In this document: piece after piece, positions 37,506-45,677 of the stretch | Layout of the letters: the number at the start of each line of letters is the position of its first letter | Numbering within the stretch: the first letter of the stretch is position 1 | NCBI GenBank assembly: GCA_016713175.1 | Contig: JADJPQ010000003.1 | Span: forward strand, 609,514 to 673,513 | Length of the DNA stretch: 64,000 bases | Direction of reading: 5' to 3' | From: Planctomycetota bacterium | GTDB lineage: Bacteria; Planctomycetota; UBA1135; UBA2386 | The notes under the pieces: model-generated | Seen by the model: the letters and a program-made list of their open reading frames with translations, nothing else | What the model was told of the DNA's origin: nothing | The model's database searches: none | Program-made: the position numbers and the translations under genes

Positions 37506-37589
37506 GCCAGACGCCTAGAGGCCTGGCGCCCGACGGTCACGCGAACAGGCAACGTGCCCGGTCGTGCGAACCGATCCTGGTCCGAACGA

Positions 37590-37964
37590 TCAGTGCTTGA
37601 CCGGAACGGCACAGCCGCCCTTGCCCTTGCACTCGTTCTTGCCCTTGGTGGCACCGCAGCCACCCTGACCCTTGCACTCGTTCTTGGTGGCGCAGCCGTG
37701 ATGGGCGACCGTCGCGCACTCGCCCTTGCCGGCGCACTCGTTCTTGGCCTTGGTCGCGCCGCAGCCGCCCTTGCCCTTGCACGTGTTCATGCCCTTGCAG
37801 GCGTGCTTCTCGACATCGCCGACGGGCGCACCGCTCGGCGCGCCACCGGCCGGCTGGTTGGCGCCCGGCGTCGAGGGCGTGGCGGCTTCCTTGGAACAGG
37901 CGGCGGTGCCGAACAGCAGGCCGGTCACGGCGGCGGAGAGGATGGCAGACTTGCGAGCTTTCAT
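37590..37964 (-). CDS. Bufferin-like (BufA2-type) Cys-rich protein
   Basis: 124 residues from ATG 37964. The leader KARKSAILSAAVTGLLFGTAAC resembles a lipoprotein or export signal. The mature part has ten cysteines in repeats such as CKGMNTCKGKGGCG and NECKGQGGCGATKGKNEC; the block GGCGATK.KNEC occurs twice. This matches BufA2-type bufferins, ribosomally made copper/metal-binding peptides. Those are modified by a DUF692 enzyme (BufB), but no DUF692 gene is in this window. It may work as an unmodified metal-binding protein, or be modified by a distant enzyme. Confidence 0.7.
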   Translation of the reverse strand: MKARKSAILSAAVTGLLFGTAACSKEAATPSTPGANQPAGGAPSGAPVGDVEKHACKGMNTCKGKGGCGATKAKNECAGKGECATVAHHGCATKNECKGQGGCGATKGKNECKGKGGCAVPVKH

Positions 37965-38053
37965 GCGGGTGTTTGGTTGGGGTATGCGAAGTGGCTCCGG
38001 ATTGTGGCACGGCAGGTGCATCCATGACACGGTTCCACGGAGAATCGGCCGCC

Positions 38054-38944
38054 ATGCGTATTGCGATCACCGGCGCATCCGGGTTCGTCGGCAGCGCCCT
38101 CGCCGCAACACTGGCCGGAGAACACGAGGTGTTGCGCCTCGTCCGCCACCTGCCCGGATCGGGGCAGGCACGCTGGGAACCCGCCACCGGCGCAATCGAA
38201 CTCGCCGGCCTGGCGCCACCGACGGCCGTCGTCCACCTTGCCGCCGAGAACATCGCCGCCGGCCGTTGGACACGTGCCCGCCGCGAACAGCTGCGCACCA
38301 GCCGTGTGACCGCGACCGAACGGCTGACAGCGACCATGGCCGGCTGGCACCCGCGCCCATCCGTGCTGATCGCCGCCTCCGGCGTCGGCATCCACGGCGA
38401 CCGCGGCGACGAACTGCTGACCGAGGACAGCAGCGTCGGTCAGGGCTTCCTGGCCGAACTGGCGCGCGACTGGGAACAGGCGACCCGCCCCGCCGCCGAC
38501 GCCGGCATCCGGGTCGTCAACCTGCGGCTGGGCGTCGTGCTCGGACCGGGCGGTGCGCTGCACAAGATGCTGCTGCCGTTCCGCCTCGGCCTCGGCGGCC
38601 GGCTCGGCCACGGCCGCCAGTGGTTCAGCTGGATCGCGCTGGCGGATGCGCTCGCCGCGATCCGACAGTGCCTTGTCGACCAACGGCTGCGCGGTCCGGT
38701 CGCTGCGGTCGCACCGCATCCGGTCACCAACCGCGAGTTCACCCGCGCGCTCGCACGCGCCCTGCACCGACCGGCGTTGCTGCCGGTCCCGGCGTTCGTG
38801 TTGCGGCTGCTGATCGGCCGCATGGCCGACGAGGCGCTGCTGGCGAGCCAGCGCGTGCTACCGCGCCGGTTGCTCGACACTGGCTTCCGCTTCGCGCACG
38901 AGCGGATCGACAGCGGGCTGGCGGCGGCGCTGGCCGCGCGCTGA
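38054..38944 (+). CDS. TIGR01777-family NAD-dependent epimerase-like protein
   Basis: 296 residues from ATG 38054; the longer frame upstream adds non-conserved sequence. MRIAITGASGFVGSALAATL is the Rossmann G-x-x-G-x-x-G motif. PPTAVVHLAAENIAAGRW and R-x-x-Q-L-R-x-S-R are characteristic of the TIGR01777/YfcH group, as are NLRLGVVLGPGGALHKMLLPFRLGLGG and RQWFSWI. The family resembles SDR sugar epimerases, but the usual YxxxK is absent (SGVGIHGDRGDE) and its activity is unknown. Divergent from the bufferin-like gene. Confidence 0.85.
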   Translation: MRIAITGASGFVGSALAATLAGEHEVLRLVRHLPGSGQARWEPATGAIELAGLAPPTAVVHLAAENIAAGRWTRARREQLRTSRVTATERLTATMAGWHPRPSVLIAASGVGIHGDRGDELLTEDSSVGQGFLAELARDWEQATRPAADAGIRVVNLRLGVVLGPGGALHKMLLPFRLGLGGRLGHGRQWFSWIALADALAAIRQCLVDQRLRGPVAAVAPHPVTNREFTRALARALHRPALLPVPAFVLRLLIGRMADEALLASQRVLPRRLLDTGFRFAHERIDSGLAAALAAR

Positions 38945-38950
38945 CGCCGA

Positions 38951-40258
38951 TCAGAACCCGACCAGCATGTCCACGGCGTTGGTGGCGCGGAAGTCCGGCG
39001 GACCGCCGAACGCGAATCCCTGGGTCGCCAAAGGCAAGCCGCACAGCGACATCGCATTGGGAATCGCGAACGTGAACGCCGCGGTGATGCCGTTGCCGGC
39101 GAAACCGGTCTGGAACACCTGCAGCGACCCGAGGTCGAGCAGCAGCCGATCGCCGCCGATGCCGAGCGGCACATTCGCGCCACCAGTGAACGCGAACAGC
39201 GCGGCGAACTGATAGCCGGTGCCGAACAGCAGCACGTTGCCCGAGAAGTTCTGACCGATCCGCGGCGCCGACGCCGTGAAGATGTTCAGATTGGTACCGG
39301 CATTGCGGGTGGTCGCCGCGGCGGCCGGGCACTGGCTGGCCAGCAGCGGCCGATAGTGCTGCAGCGTGCAACGCATGCGCCGCGCCTGCTGCGGCGTGAA
39401 GTTGTTCATGCAGGTGTCGTCGCTGTAGTCCAGGTAGTTCCGGATCGGTGCGGTCGCGCTGCACGACACGCGCCCCACCGGGCAGCCGCCGGTCGGCGAA
39501 CCCTCGGGGTTGGTGTCGCAGATCCGGTCGCCGTTCTGGAAGCAGCCGGCGACGCTGGCGCAACCGCCTTCGAACGTGTGGAACAGCCCCAGGTAATGGC
39601 CGACCTCATGCGTCGCCGACCGGCCCCGATCGTACGGGGCGCCGATCGAACCGGGCCGCCCGAACGCGCTCCACAGCACCACCACGCGATCCGCGGTGGT
39701 GTTGAGCACCGAGCCGCCCTGCGGCAGGTCGGGCACGTAGCCGAGGTTGCCGCTCGCCTGGTTGGAGTACAGGTTCAAATAGCGCTGCGGGTTCCACGCC
39801 GTCGTCGTCCAGTAACTGCCGCTGTCGTTGAACCAGGTGTTGTTGGTGTAGCGCCGGATGCCGGTGGTCGGGTTGCCGGACGGATCGGTCGTCGCCAGAT
39901 AGAACTCGATCATCGTGTCGGTCCCGCCGGCGCCTGGCGTTCCGCTCATCGCCCGGAAGTCCTCGTTCAACACCGTGATCTGGCTGCGGACGATCGCATC
40001 GGTCAGGTTGCCCTGCCCGGACGTGTTCTGGATCACGTGAACGACGACCGGGATCCGGTAGACGAACGTCGGCGCGTAGGTCGCGGACGGGTTGGTGTTG
40101 TTCATGTCGCAGTCGACATGCTCGATGCCGCCGAACGGCAGGTGCCAGCCCGGCGTGCCGCAGCGGTGCGGGACCACGGCTGGCGCGGGCGCTTGCGCGA
40201 ACAGCGCGGCGGTGGATGCGAAGAGACCAAGGTGGAAGCGGTGGAAGGCGAGATTCAT
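38951..40258 (-). CDS. Secreted M43-family (pappalysin-like) zinc metalloprotease
   Basis: 435 residues from ATG 40258 with a signal peptide (LAFHRFHLGLFASTAALFAQA). The zinc motif HEVGHYLGLFH lies at 217-227 (H-E-x-x-H-x-x-G-x-x-H). It is followed by a Cys-rich loop (GGCASVAGCFQNGDRICDTNPEG) and the Met-turn-like DTCMNNFTPQQARRM, as in M43 metzincins. The last 100 residues are a strand-rich C-terminal domain. It would be exported and cleave proteins outside the cell. Confidence 0.88.
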   Translation of the reverse strand: MNLAFHRFHLGLFASTAALFAQAPAPAVVPHRCGTPGWHLPFGGIEHVDCDMNNTNPSATYAPTFVYRIPVVVHVIQNTSGQGNLTDAIVRSQITVLNEDFRAMSGTPGAGGTDTMIEFYLATTDPSGNPTTGIRRYTNNTWFNDSGSYWTTTAWNPQRYLNLYSNQASGNLGYVPDLPQGGSVLNTTADRVVVLWSAFGRPGSIGAPYDRGRSATHEVGHYLGLFHTFEGGCASVAGCFQNGDRICDTNPEGSPTGGCPVGRVSCSATAPIRNYLDYSDDTCMNNFTPQQARRMRCTLQHYRPLLASQCPAAAATTRNAGTNLNIFTASAPRIGQNFSGNVLLFGTGYQFAALFAFTGGANVPLGIGGDRLLLDLGSLQVFQTGFAGNGITAAFTFAIPNAMSLCGLPLATQGFAFGGPPDFRATNAVDMLVGF

Positions 40259-40410
40259 CGGGATGCGGATGGTTGCCCGGGCAGGTTGCGGCATTGCTTG
40301 TAACGGCAGTGCACCGCCCGGCCCACCCCCACCCCGGCCGATGACGCGTTGGCATCGTTCCGGACCACCCCTTCCGCCTGACTGCCGGGCCGCGTAAACC
40401 GTTTGGGCCA

Positions 40411-42135
40411 ATGCGCCGCAACCGGTTGTCGTCGTCTGGACTGTTAGCTCTGACCCTGGTCGGCGCGACCCCGACGTTCGCCCAGAAGGCGCCAGCGAAA
40501 GGCGCCGCCCCGCAAGAACCCGCCGAGGACCCGGTGCAGATCGCCGACGTCAAGGCGTTCTCGACCTGGCTGGCCGAGTACAAGGCCGGCGCGTTCCGGC
40601 TGGTCAAAGAGGGCCGGACCGATGAGGCGGCCCTGACCGGACTCGACGCCAAGATGGCCGCTCTGGCCAAATGGAACTCGATGGCGGCCGCACGGATGCT
40701 GTTCGAGGCTGCCAGCGTCGAACCGAGGCCAACCGGCGCCCAATCGTCGACCGACCTGATCGACTTCTATCGCGAACTGCAGCCCTGGCGCGTGCAGTCG
40801 CTGGCCGCCAGACACCTGCGCTCGTTGAGCTGCCCACCGTTGATGCCGTGGCTGATCGGCATGCTGTCGGCCAAGGGCATCCGCGCCGCCGAGAAGAACC
40901 AGGACCAACGCAACGCCGCCGCGGTGCTGCGGATCCTGGCAGGCCATCCGAGCATCGAAGCGCGGCTGGAACTGTTGAAGGCCTGCCGGGCGATGCCGAC
41001 CGAACTGCGCGTGCAGGCCGTCTCGGCGATGGCGCAGGACGCGACGCTGGAGACCGCGCCGACCCTGGTCGAACTGCTGCGCGATGCCGAACCCAATGTC
41101 CGGATCGCCGCCGCCAATGCGCTTGGCACCGCGATGCAGCCGCACGTCGACGAGACGCTCGGCAAGAAGCCCGCCGGCGAGTTGCTGGCGACCCGCGATC
41201 TGGTGATCGCCAAACTCGGCGAACTGCTCGTTCGCGACCAGATCTGGCAGGTCCGCAGCGCCGCCGCGTTCTCGCTGGCGGTGATGCGCTGCAAGCCCGT
41301 GGTGCCGACCCTGATCGCCGGCCTCGAGGCCGAACTGGCGCGCAAGAAGGATCCGTGGGCGATGGACGTGCGCCTGCATCGACTGCTCGAAGGTCTCACC
41401 GGCCTGACCGTGGTGCAGGGTTCGATCACGCCGTGGAAGGACTTCTGGCAGAAGGAAGGCGCTTCGTTCGCGGTCGCGCCCAAGACCGAGCCGGGCAAGG
41501 AAGCACCGAAGGCCAGCAAGTACGAGAAGTTCTTCAACCTCGAGATCGAGTCCGACCGCGTGTTGTTCGTGCTCGATTTCAGCGGGTCGATGGCCGAGCC
41601 GGTGCAACTGCTGGGCAAGACGACCGGCGCCCAACCCGGCAAGCCGACCACCAAGGCCGAGATCGTCGTCGCCGAACTGAAGAAACTCGTGCTGTCGTTG
41701 CCCGACGGCGCGCTGATCAACCTGGTGGTGTTCTCGGACGAAGTCCGCACCTGGCGCGAAGAAGGCGGCAAGCCGGCTCTCATCAAACTGACCGACGACA
41801 CGCGCGACGATCTGCTCGGCAACTTCCTCGACTCCCTGCGCCCGAACGGCCCGACCAATCTGTACGGCGCGCTCGACAAGGCGCTCGACTTCGGCGGTCG
41901 CGGCCTGCACGACAAGTACTACGCGGCCGGCTTCGACACCTTGTACGTGATCACGGACGGTGCCCCGACCGTGGGCGAAGTGACAGACAAGGAAGAGATC
42001 CGACGCCGGGTCCGCGCCGCCAACCAGTTGCGCAAGATTGCGATCCACTGCGTGACCTTCGGCGACAAGAACGACACCGACTTCCTGAAGCCGCTCGCAG
42101 AAGAGAACGGCGGCCGTCATATCCACATCGAATGA
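40411..42135 (+). CDS. Secreted HEAT-repeat / von Willebrand A domain protein
   Basis: 574 residues with a signal peptide (RRNRLSSSGLLALTLVGATPTFAQ). HEAT-like repeats at about 140-310 (AVSAMAQDATLETAPTLVELL, EPNVRIAAANALG). vWA domain from about 380 with MIDAS DFSGSM at 389-394, the NGPTNLYGALDKAL loop and YVITDGAPTVGEV. It shares this order, and the TDGxPxxGxVxD segment, with the protein at 13281-15284. A terminator-like hairpin follows at 42172. Ligand unknown. Confidence 0.85.
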   Translation: MRRNRLSSSGLLALTLVGATPTFAQKAPAKGAAPQEPAEDPVQIADVKAFSTWLAEYKAGAFRLVKEGRTDEAALTGLDAKMAALAKWNSMAAARMLFEAASVEPRPTGAQSSTDLIDFYRELQPWRVQSLAARHLRSLSCPPLMPWLIGMLSAKGIRAAEKNQDQRNAAAVLRILAGHPSIEARLELLKACRAMPTELRVQAVSAMAQDATLETAPTLVELLRDAEPNVRIAAANALGTAMQPHVDETLGKKPAGELLATRDLVIAKLGELLVRDQIWQVRSAAAFSLAVMRCKPVVPTLIAGLEAELARKKDPWAMDVRLHRLLEGLTGLTVVQGSITPWKDFWQKEGASFAVAPKTEPGKEAPKASKYEKFFNLEIESDRVLFVLDFSGSMAEPVQLLGKTTGAQPGKPTTKAEIVVAELKKLVLSLPDGALINLVVFSDEVRTWREEGGKPALIKLTDDTRDDLLGNFLDSLRPNGPTNLYGALDKALDFGGRGLHDKYYAAGFDTLYVITDGAPTVGEVTDKEEIRRRVRAANQLRKIAIHCVTFGDKNDTDFLKPLAEENGGRHIHIE

Positions 42136-42171
42136 ACCGAAGGGACGGTGGCATAGGTCGTTACGGCCCTC

Positions 42172-42192
42172 ACCCTCCGGAAACCGGAGGGT
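42172..42192 (+). terminator. Hairpin downstream of the HEAT-vWA gene
   Basis: ACCCTCCGG and CCGGAGGGT form a perfect 9-base stem with an AAA loop, 36 bases after the stop. No T-tract follows, so it may be a weak intrinsic or Rho-assisted terminator, or a transcript-end stabiliser. Confidence 0.45.
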
Positions 42193-42334
42193 CCGCGCTT
42201 GCTTGGCCCGCCGTCGGGTGGTTTAGTTCCATTGCCCAGTTGTCCAGTCGGTCCGTTTGCACCAACTAGAGCGGCGTTTCCGCCGGCTCCCGCAACACCG
42301 CCCCTTCACCCGATCCCTCCCCCTCCACATCCGC

Positions 42335-43114
42335 ATGATCATGCCGCAGAAATCCTTTGGCTCCGCGATGGAGCTTGCGGTCAATGCCCTGCAACAGAAC
42401 CCGGACCTCGACTACCAGACGGTCAAAGAGATGGCGAGCGCCTCCGGGATGAACCTGCCGCCGATCCTGTACGGACGAGCCCGTCAACAGCTCGGTCTGC
42501 CGAGCCTGCGCACGCCGCCACCGCGTCCCGCCCCGGCACCGATCGCCCCACCAACCCGAGCGCCGATCCCCGCTGGCGCATCGATGGCCGAGATGGGTGC
42601 TGGCGTCGCTGCCGCATTCGCGCCCGCCGATGAACCGGCCGACGAAGCGGACGAACCGATCGCCGACGAGCCCGCCGCCGCCCCCTACGACCCACAGATC
42701 GACATGGTTGCCCCGAAGAAATCCGGCTCCCCGTCCTTCGACTTCGCGCTGCAGGTGTTGCGGCAGAACCCGAACATCGCCTATCGCGACCTGAAGACGC
42801 AGATGGACGAGAAGGGGTTCAACTTCCCGCCGATCGTGTTCGGGCGCGCCAAGGCGGTGCTCGGCCTGGTGCCGGTCAAGCCGCGCGGCAGCAAGAAGGC
42901 CGCCGCTGCCGCCGCGAAGGCCGCGATGCCGGCCGCGCCGCTGCAACTGCGGCAGGTCGAATCGGTCGCCGCCGACTCGTTCGCCAAGAAGCTCGACGAG
43001 GTGCGCAACCTCGACCAGGTCGTCGGCATCGTCCGCGAACTCGAGGCCGAGCGGCGCCGGCTGCGGTTGGTGCTGGAGCAGGTGATCGACATCCTCGACT
43101 CGGCGCTCAGCTGA
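42335..43114 (+). CDS. Protein with two copies of a small helical domain and a coiled coil
   Basis: 259 residues from ATG 42335 (ATG 42341 is also possible). Two copies of a roughly 45-residue domain: copy one begins AVNALQQNPDLDYQTVKEMA and ends LPPILYGRARQQLGL; copy two begins ALQVLRQNPNIAYRDLKTQM and ends FPPIVFGRAKAVLGL. Between them is an acidic Pro/Ala-rich linker, then a basic AAAA stretch and a C-terminal coiled coil (REL-EAERRRLRLVLEQVIDIL). The domain has the length and turn pattern of a winged-helix DNA-binding unit. I do not recognise a named family. The stop overlaps TerC convergently by eight bases. Confidence 0.7.
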   Translation: MIMPQKSFGSAMELAVNALQQNPDLDYQTVKEMASASGMNLPPILYGRARQQLGLPSLRTPPPRPAPAPIAPPTRAPIPAGASMAEMGAGVAAAFAPADEPADEADEPIADEPAAAPYDPQIDMVAPKKSGSPSFDFALQVLRQNPNIAYRDLKTQMDEKGFNFPPIVFGRAKAVLGLVPVKPRGSKKAAAAAAKAAMPAAPLQLRQVESVAADSFAKKLDEVRNLDQVVGIVRELEAERRRLRLVLEQVIDILDSALS

Positions 43115-44054
43115 CGTCTCGCACGGGGGGGCGCGCGCCGATCGACGTGCGCAGCAGCGACGCCACCACCGCGCCCCCGAGAACGCCGACGACGACCGCC
43201 AGCGACAGCATCGGCGGGATCTTGATCGTCCCTTGCAGCAGGAGTTTGGTGCCGACGAACGCCAGCACCACCGCCAGCGCCGGCTTCAGGTAGACGAAGC
43301 GGTCGACCATGCTGGCCAGCACGAAGAACAGCGAGCGCAGGCCCATGATCGCGAAGATGTTCGACGTGAACACCAGGAACGGATCCGTGGTCACCGCGAA
43401 GATCGCCGGGATCGAGTCGACCGCGAAGATCACGTCGGACACCTCGACCATCAACAGCGCCAGCAACATCGGCGTCGCGCGCAGGCGACCATCGACGCGG
43501 ATCCAGAAGCTCTGGCCGTGCAGTTCGTCGGTGACCCGCAACTTCCGCCGCAGCCAGCTCATCAACCGGCTGTCGCCGCTCTGCAGCTGATCGTTCTTCT
43601 GCCACAGCAGCTTGACGCCGGTCAGCACCAGGAACGCGCCGAACAGGTAGAGGATCCAGTGGAACCGCGTCACCAGCGCGGCCCCGCCGAGGATCATCAC
43701 GGCGCGCAAGACCAGCGCCGACAGGATGCCCCAGAACAGCACGCGGTGCTGCAGGTGCGCCGGGATCCGCAGCGCCGCGAAGATCACGACGAACACGAAC
43801 ACGTTGTCGATCGACAGCGACTGCTCGATGACCCAGCCGGTGTAGAACTCGATCGCGCGTTCGCCGCCGAACTGCCAGCCGACCCAGCCGCCGAACAGGA
43901 TCGCCAGCACGGCCCAGGTGGCGGTCCAGCCGAGGGCTTCGCGGAAGCTCGGGGCGTGGGCCTTCTTGTGGAAGACGCCCAGATCGAGTGCGAGCATCAT
44001 CAGCACGAACAGCAGGAACAGGCCCCAGAGGAGCGGATCGGCGACGGTCGGCAT
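43107..44054 (-). CDS. TerC-family integral membrane protein
   Basis: 315 residues with about eight or nine membrane helices. TerC signatures are clear: SLSIDNVFVFVVIF and VEVSDVIFAVDSIPAIFAVTTDPFLVFTSNIFAIMGLRSLFF. Acidic residues in these helices are linked to manganese/metal efflux at the membrane or during protein export. No tellurite genes or yybP-ykoY riboswitch are visible nearby. Transcribed toward the duplicated-domain gene. Confidence 0.92.
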   Translation of the reverse strand: MPTVADPLLWGLFLLFVLMMLALDLGVFHKKAHAPSFREALGWTATWAVLAILFGGWVGWQFGGERAIEFYTGWVIEQSLSIDNVFVFVVIFAALRIPAHLQHRVLFWGILSALVLRAVMILGGAALVTRFHWILYLFGAFLVLTGVKLLWQKNDQLQSGDSRLMSWLRRKLRVTDELHGQSFWIRVDGRLRATPMLLALLMVEVSDVIFAVDSIPAIFAVTTDPFLVFTSNIFAIMGLRSLFFVLASMVDRFVYLKPALAVVLAFVGTKLLLQGTIKIPPMLSLAVVVGVLGGAVVASLLRTSIGARPPVRDVS

Positions 44055-44126
44055 TGGCGCGGACCGTTATCGAGCCAATCGACCGGACGACCACTTCTGC
44101 TTCGCGTCGGCTGGCCTCGGATTTCC

Positions 44127-45677
44127 CTATGGATCGGTGGCCGCGCCGCCGCCAACCAGTTCGCGCTCGATCTGCTCCAGCGTGCGCCCCCGGGTCTCCG
44201 GGATCAGGCGCCAGGTGAACAGGCACGCCAGCACCGCCACGACCGCAAACCCGAAGAACACCGCCGTCGGTCCGAGAGTCGCCAGCCCACGCGGAAACAG
44301 CTGTTGGACGGCGAACGACACCGCGGCGTTGCCGAAGGACATCGCCGAGATCGCCAGCGCCCGCACGCGCCGCGGGAAGATCTCGGCGAACATCGCCCAC
44401 ATCACCGGCCCGAACGACATCGCGAACGCCGCGATGTAGACCAGGATGGCCGACAGGACCAACCAGCGATCGACCTGCAGGGCGCCCGCGACCAGGGCGT
44501 CGACCTTGGCAAGCAACGTCGTCGCCGAGGGCGTGCCCGCCGCTTGGACCCGGATGGCCTCTGCCAGAGTCTGCGTCAGGTGATGACCGACCCCGACCAA
44601 CGGCTGCAACGCCTGCGCCTCGGCGGGTGTCAGTGCCACCGCCGTCAACACCGCGGGAGTCAGCACGTAGCGCGCGTCGGCAAATGCCAGCCCGTTGACG
44701 ACCAGCGCCAGCGCCATCGCCGCCGACCCGAGCAGCAGCAGCGGTCGCCGACCGAGCCGATCGATCCAGCGCATCGCGACCAGCGTGAACCCGATGTTGA
44801 CCACTCCGATCAGGATGGCGTGGCCGAGCGCGACGTCACGCGTGGCACCCGCCAGGCCGAAGATCGTCGGGGAGTAGTAGAAGATCGCATTGATGCCCGT
44901 GGCCTGCTGGAAGAACGCCAGGCCCAGCCCGATCACGACGACGCGGCGCAGCGACGGCTGGAACAGTTCGGCAAAGCCCGGCGCCGCCGCAAGGCGCTGG
45001 CCATGCTGCAGCGCCGCGATCTGCGCCATTGCCGCCGGTCTGCCGTGCAGGCGCTCCAGCACCGCCAGCGCTTGCTCGCTGCGACCACGGTCGACGAGCC
45101 ACCGCGGGCTGTGCGGCACGGTGAAGAGGAGCGCCGCATACGCGACCGCGGGCACGACCTCGACCCCGAGCATCCACCGCCACGACAGCCCAGCCCGATC
45201 GAGGAACCAGTTCGAGAAGAACGCCGCCGACAGGCCGACGACGATGTTCAACTGGTTGCACGACACCAGCAGGCCGCGTCGTTCCGGCGGCGCGATCTCG
45301 GCGATCCACATCGGCGCGATCACCAGCGCGCCGCCTACCGCGAAGCCGCCGACGATGCGCGCCAGAACCAGGAGCCAGTAGCTGTCGGCAAACGCGCAGC
45401 CCAGCGCCGAGACCGAGAACAGCAACGCGGTGCCCACCATGGCCGCCCGCCGGCCGAAACGATCGGCGATCGGCCCCGCCAGGATCATCGCGACCGCCGC
45501 ACCGAGCGTCAGGCTGCTGACCATCCAGCCGACCCGATCGACGTCGAGACCGAAGTGCTCGCGGACCGGATCGACGACACCGGAGACGACCGCGCTGTCG
45601 AACCCGGTCAGGAATCCACCCAGGGCCACCACCAGGCTCGCGCGTAGCACCGAAGTGCCGCCGGCCGTTCCGTTCAT
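44127..45677 (-). CDS. MFS sugar transporter (sugar porter family)
   Basis: 516 residues with 12 membrane helices. Sugar-porter signatures: GPIADRFGRRAAM between helices 2 and 3, ERRGLLVSCNQLNIVVG, the PHSPRWLVDRGR helix 6 end, QQATGINAIFYYSPTIF in helix 7, DRLGRRPLLLLG, and PETRGRTLEQIE at the C-terminus. A proton symporter or facilitator for a hexose or pentose. The start ATG 45677 overlaps the ROK stop in ATGA, so regulator and transporter form an operon. Confidence 0.92.
   Translation of the reverse strand: MNGTAGGTSVLRASLVVALGGFLTGFDSAVVSGVVDPVREHFGLDVDRVGWMVSSLTLGAAVAMILAGPIADRFGRRAAMVGTALLFSVSALGCAFADSYWLLVLARIVGGFAVGGALVIAPMWIAEIAPPERRGLLVSCNQLNIVVGLSAAFFSNWFLDRAGLSWRWMLGVEVVPAVAYAALLFTVPHSPRWLVDRGRSEQALAVLERLHGRPAAMAQIAALQHGQRLAAAPGFAELFQPSLRRVVVIGLGLAFFQQATGINAIFYYSPTIFGLAGATRDVALGHAILIGVVNIGFTLVAMRWIDRLGRRPLLLLGSAAMALALVVNGLAFADARYVLTPAVLTAVALTPAEAQALQPLVGVGHHLTQTLAEAIRVQAAGTPSATTLLAKVDALVAGALQVDRWLVLSAILVYIAAFAMSFGPVMWAMFAEIFPRRVRALAISAMSFGNAAVSFAVQQLFPRGLATLGPTAVFFGFAVVAVLACLFTWRLIPETRGRTLEQIERELVGGGAATDP

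Noticed and set aside
37620..37800. Short repeated DNA within the Cys-rich gene that looked like a CRISPR or satellite
   Set aside because: The repeats follow codons of CKG/GGC motifs and have no spacers.
43233..45647. An 804-codon plus-strand open frame opposite TerC and the MFS gene
   Set aside because: Gln/Arg/Asp-rich shadow; both genes on the minus strand are unmistakable.
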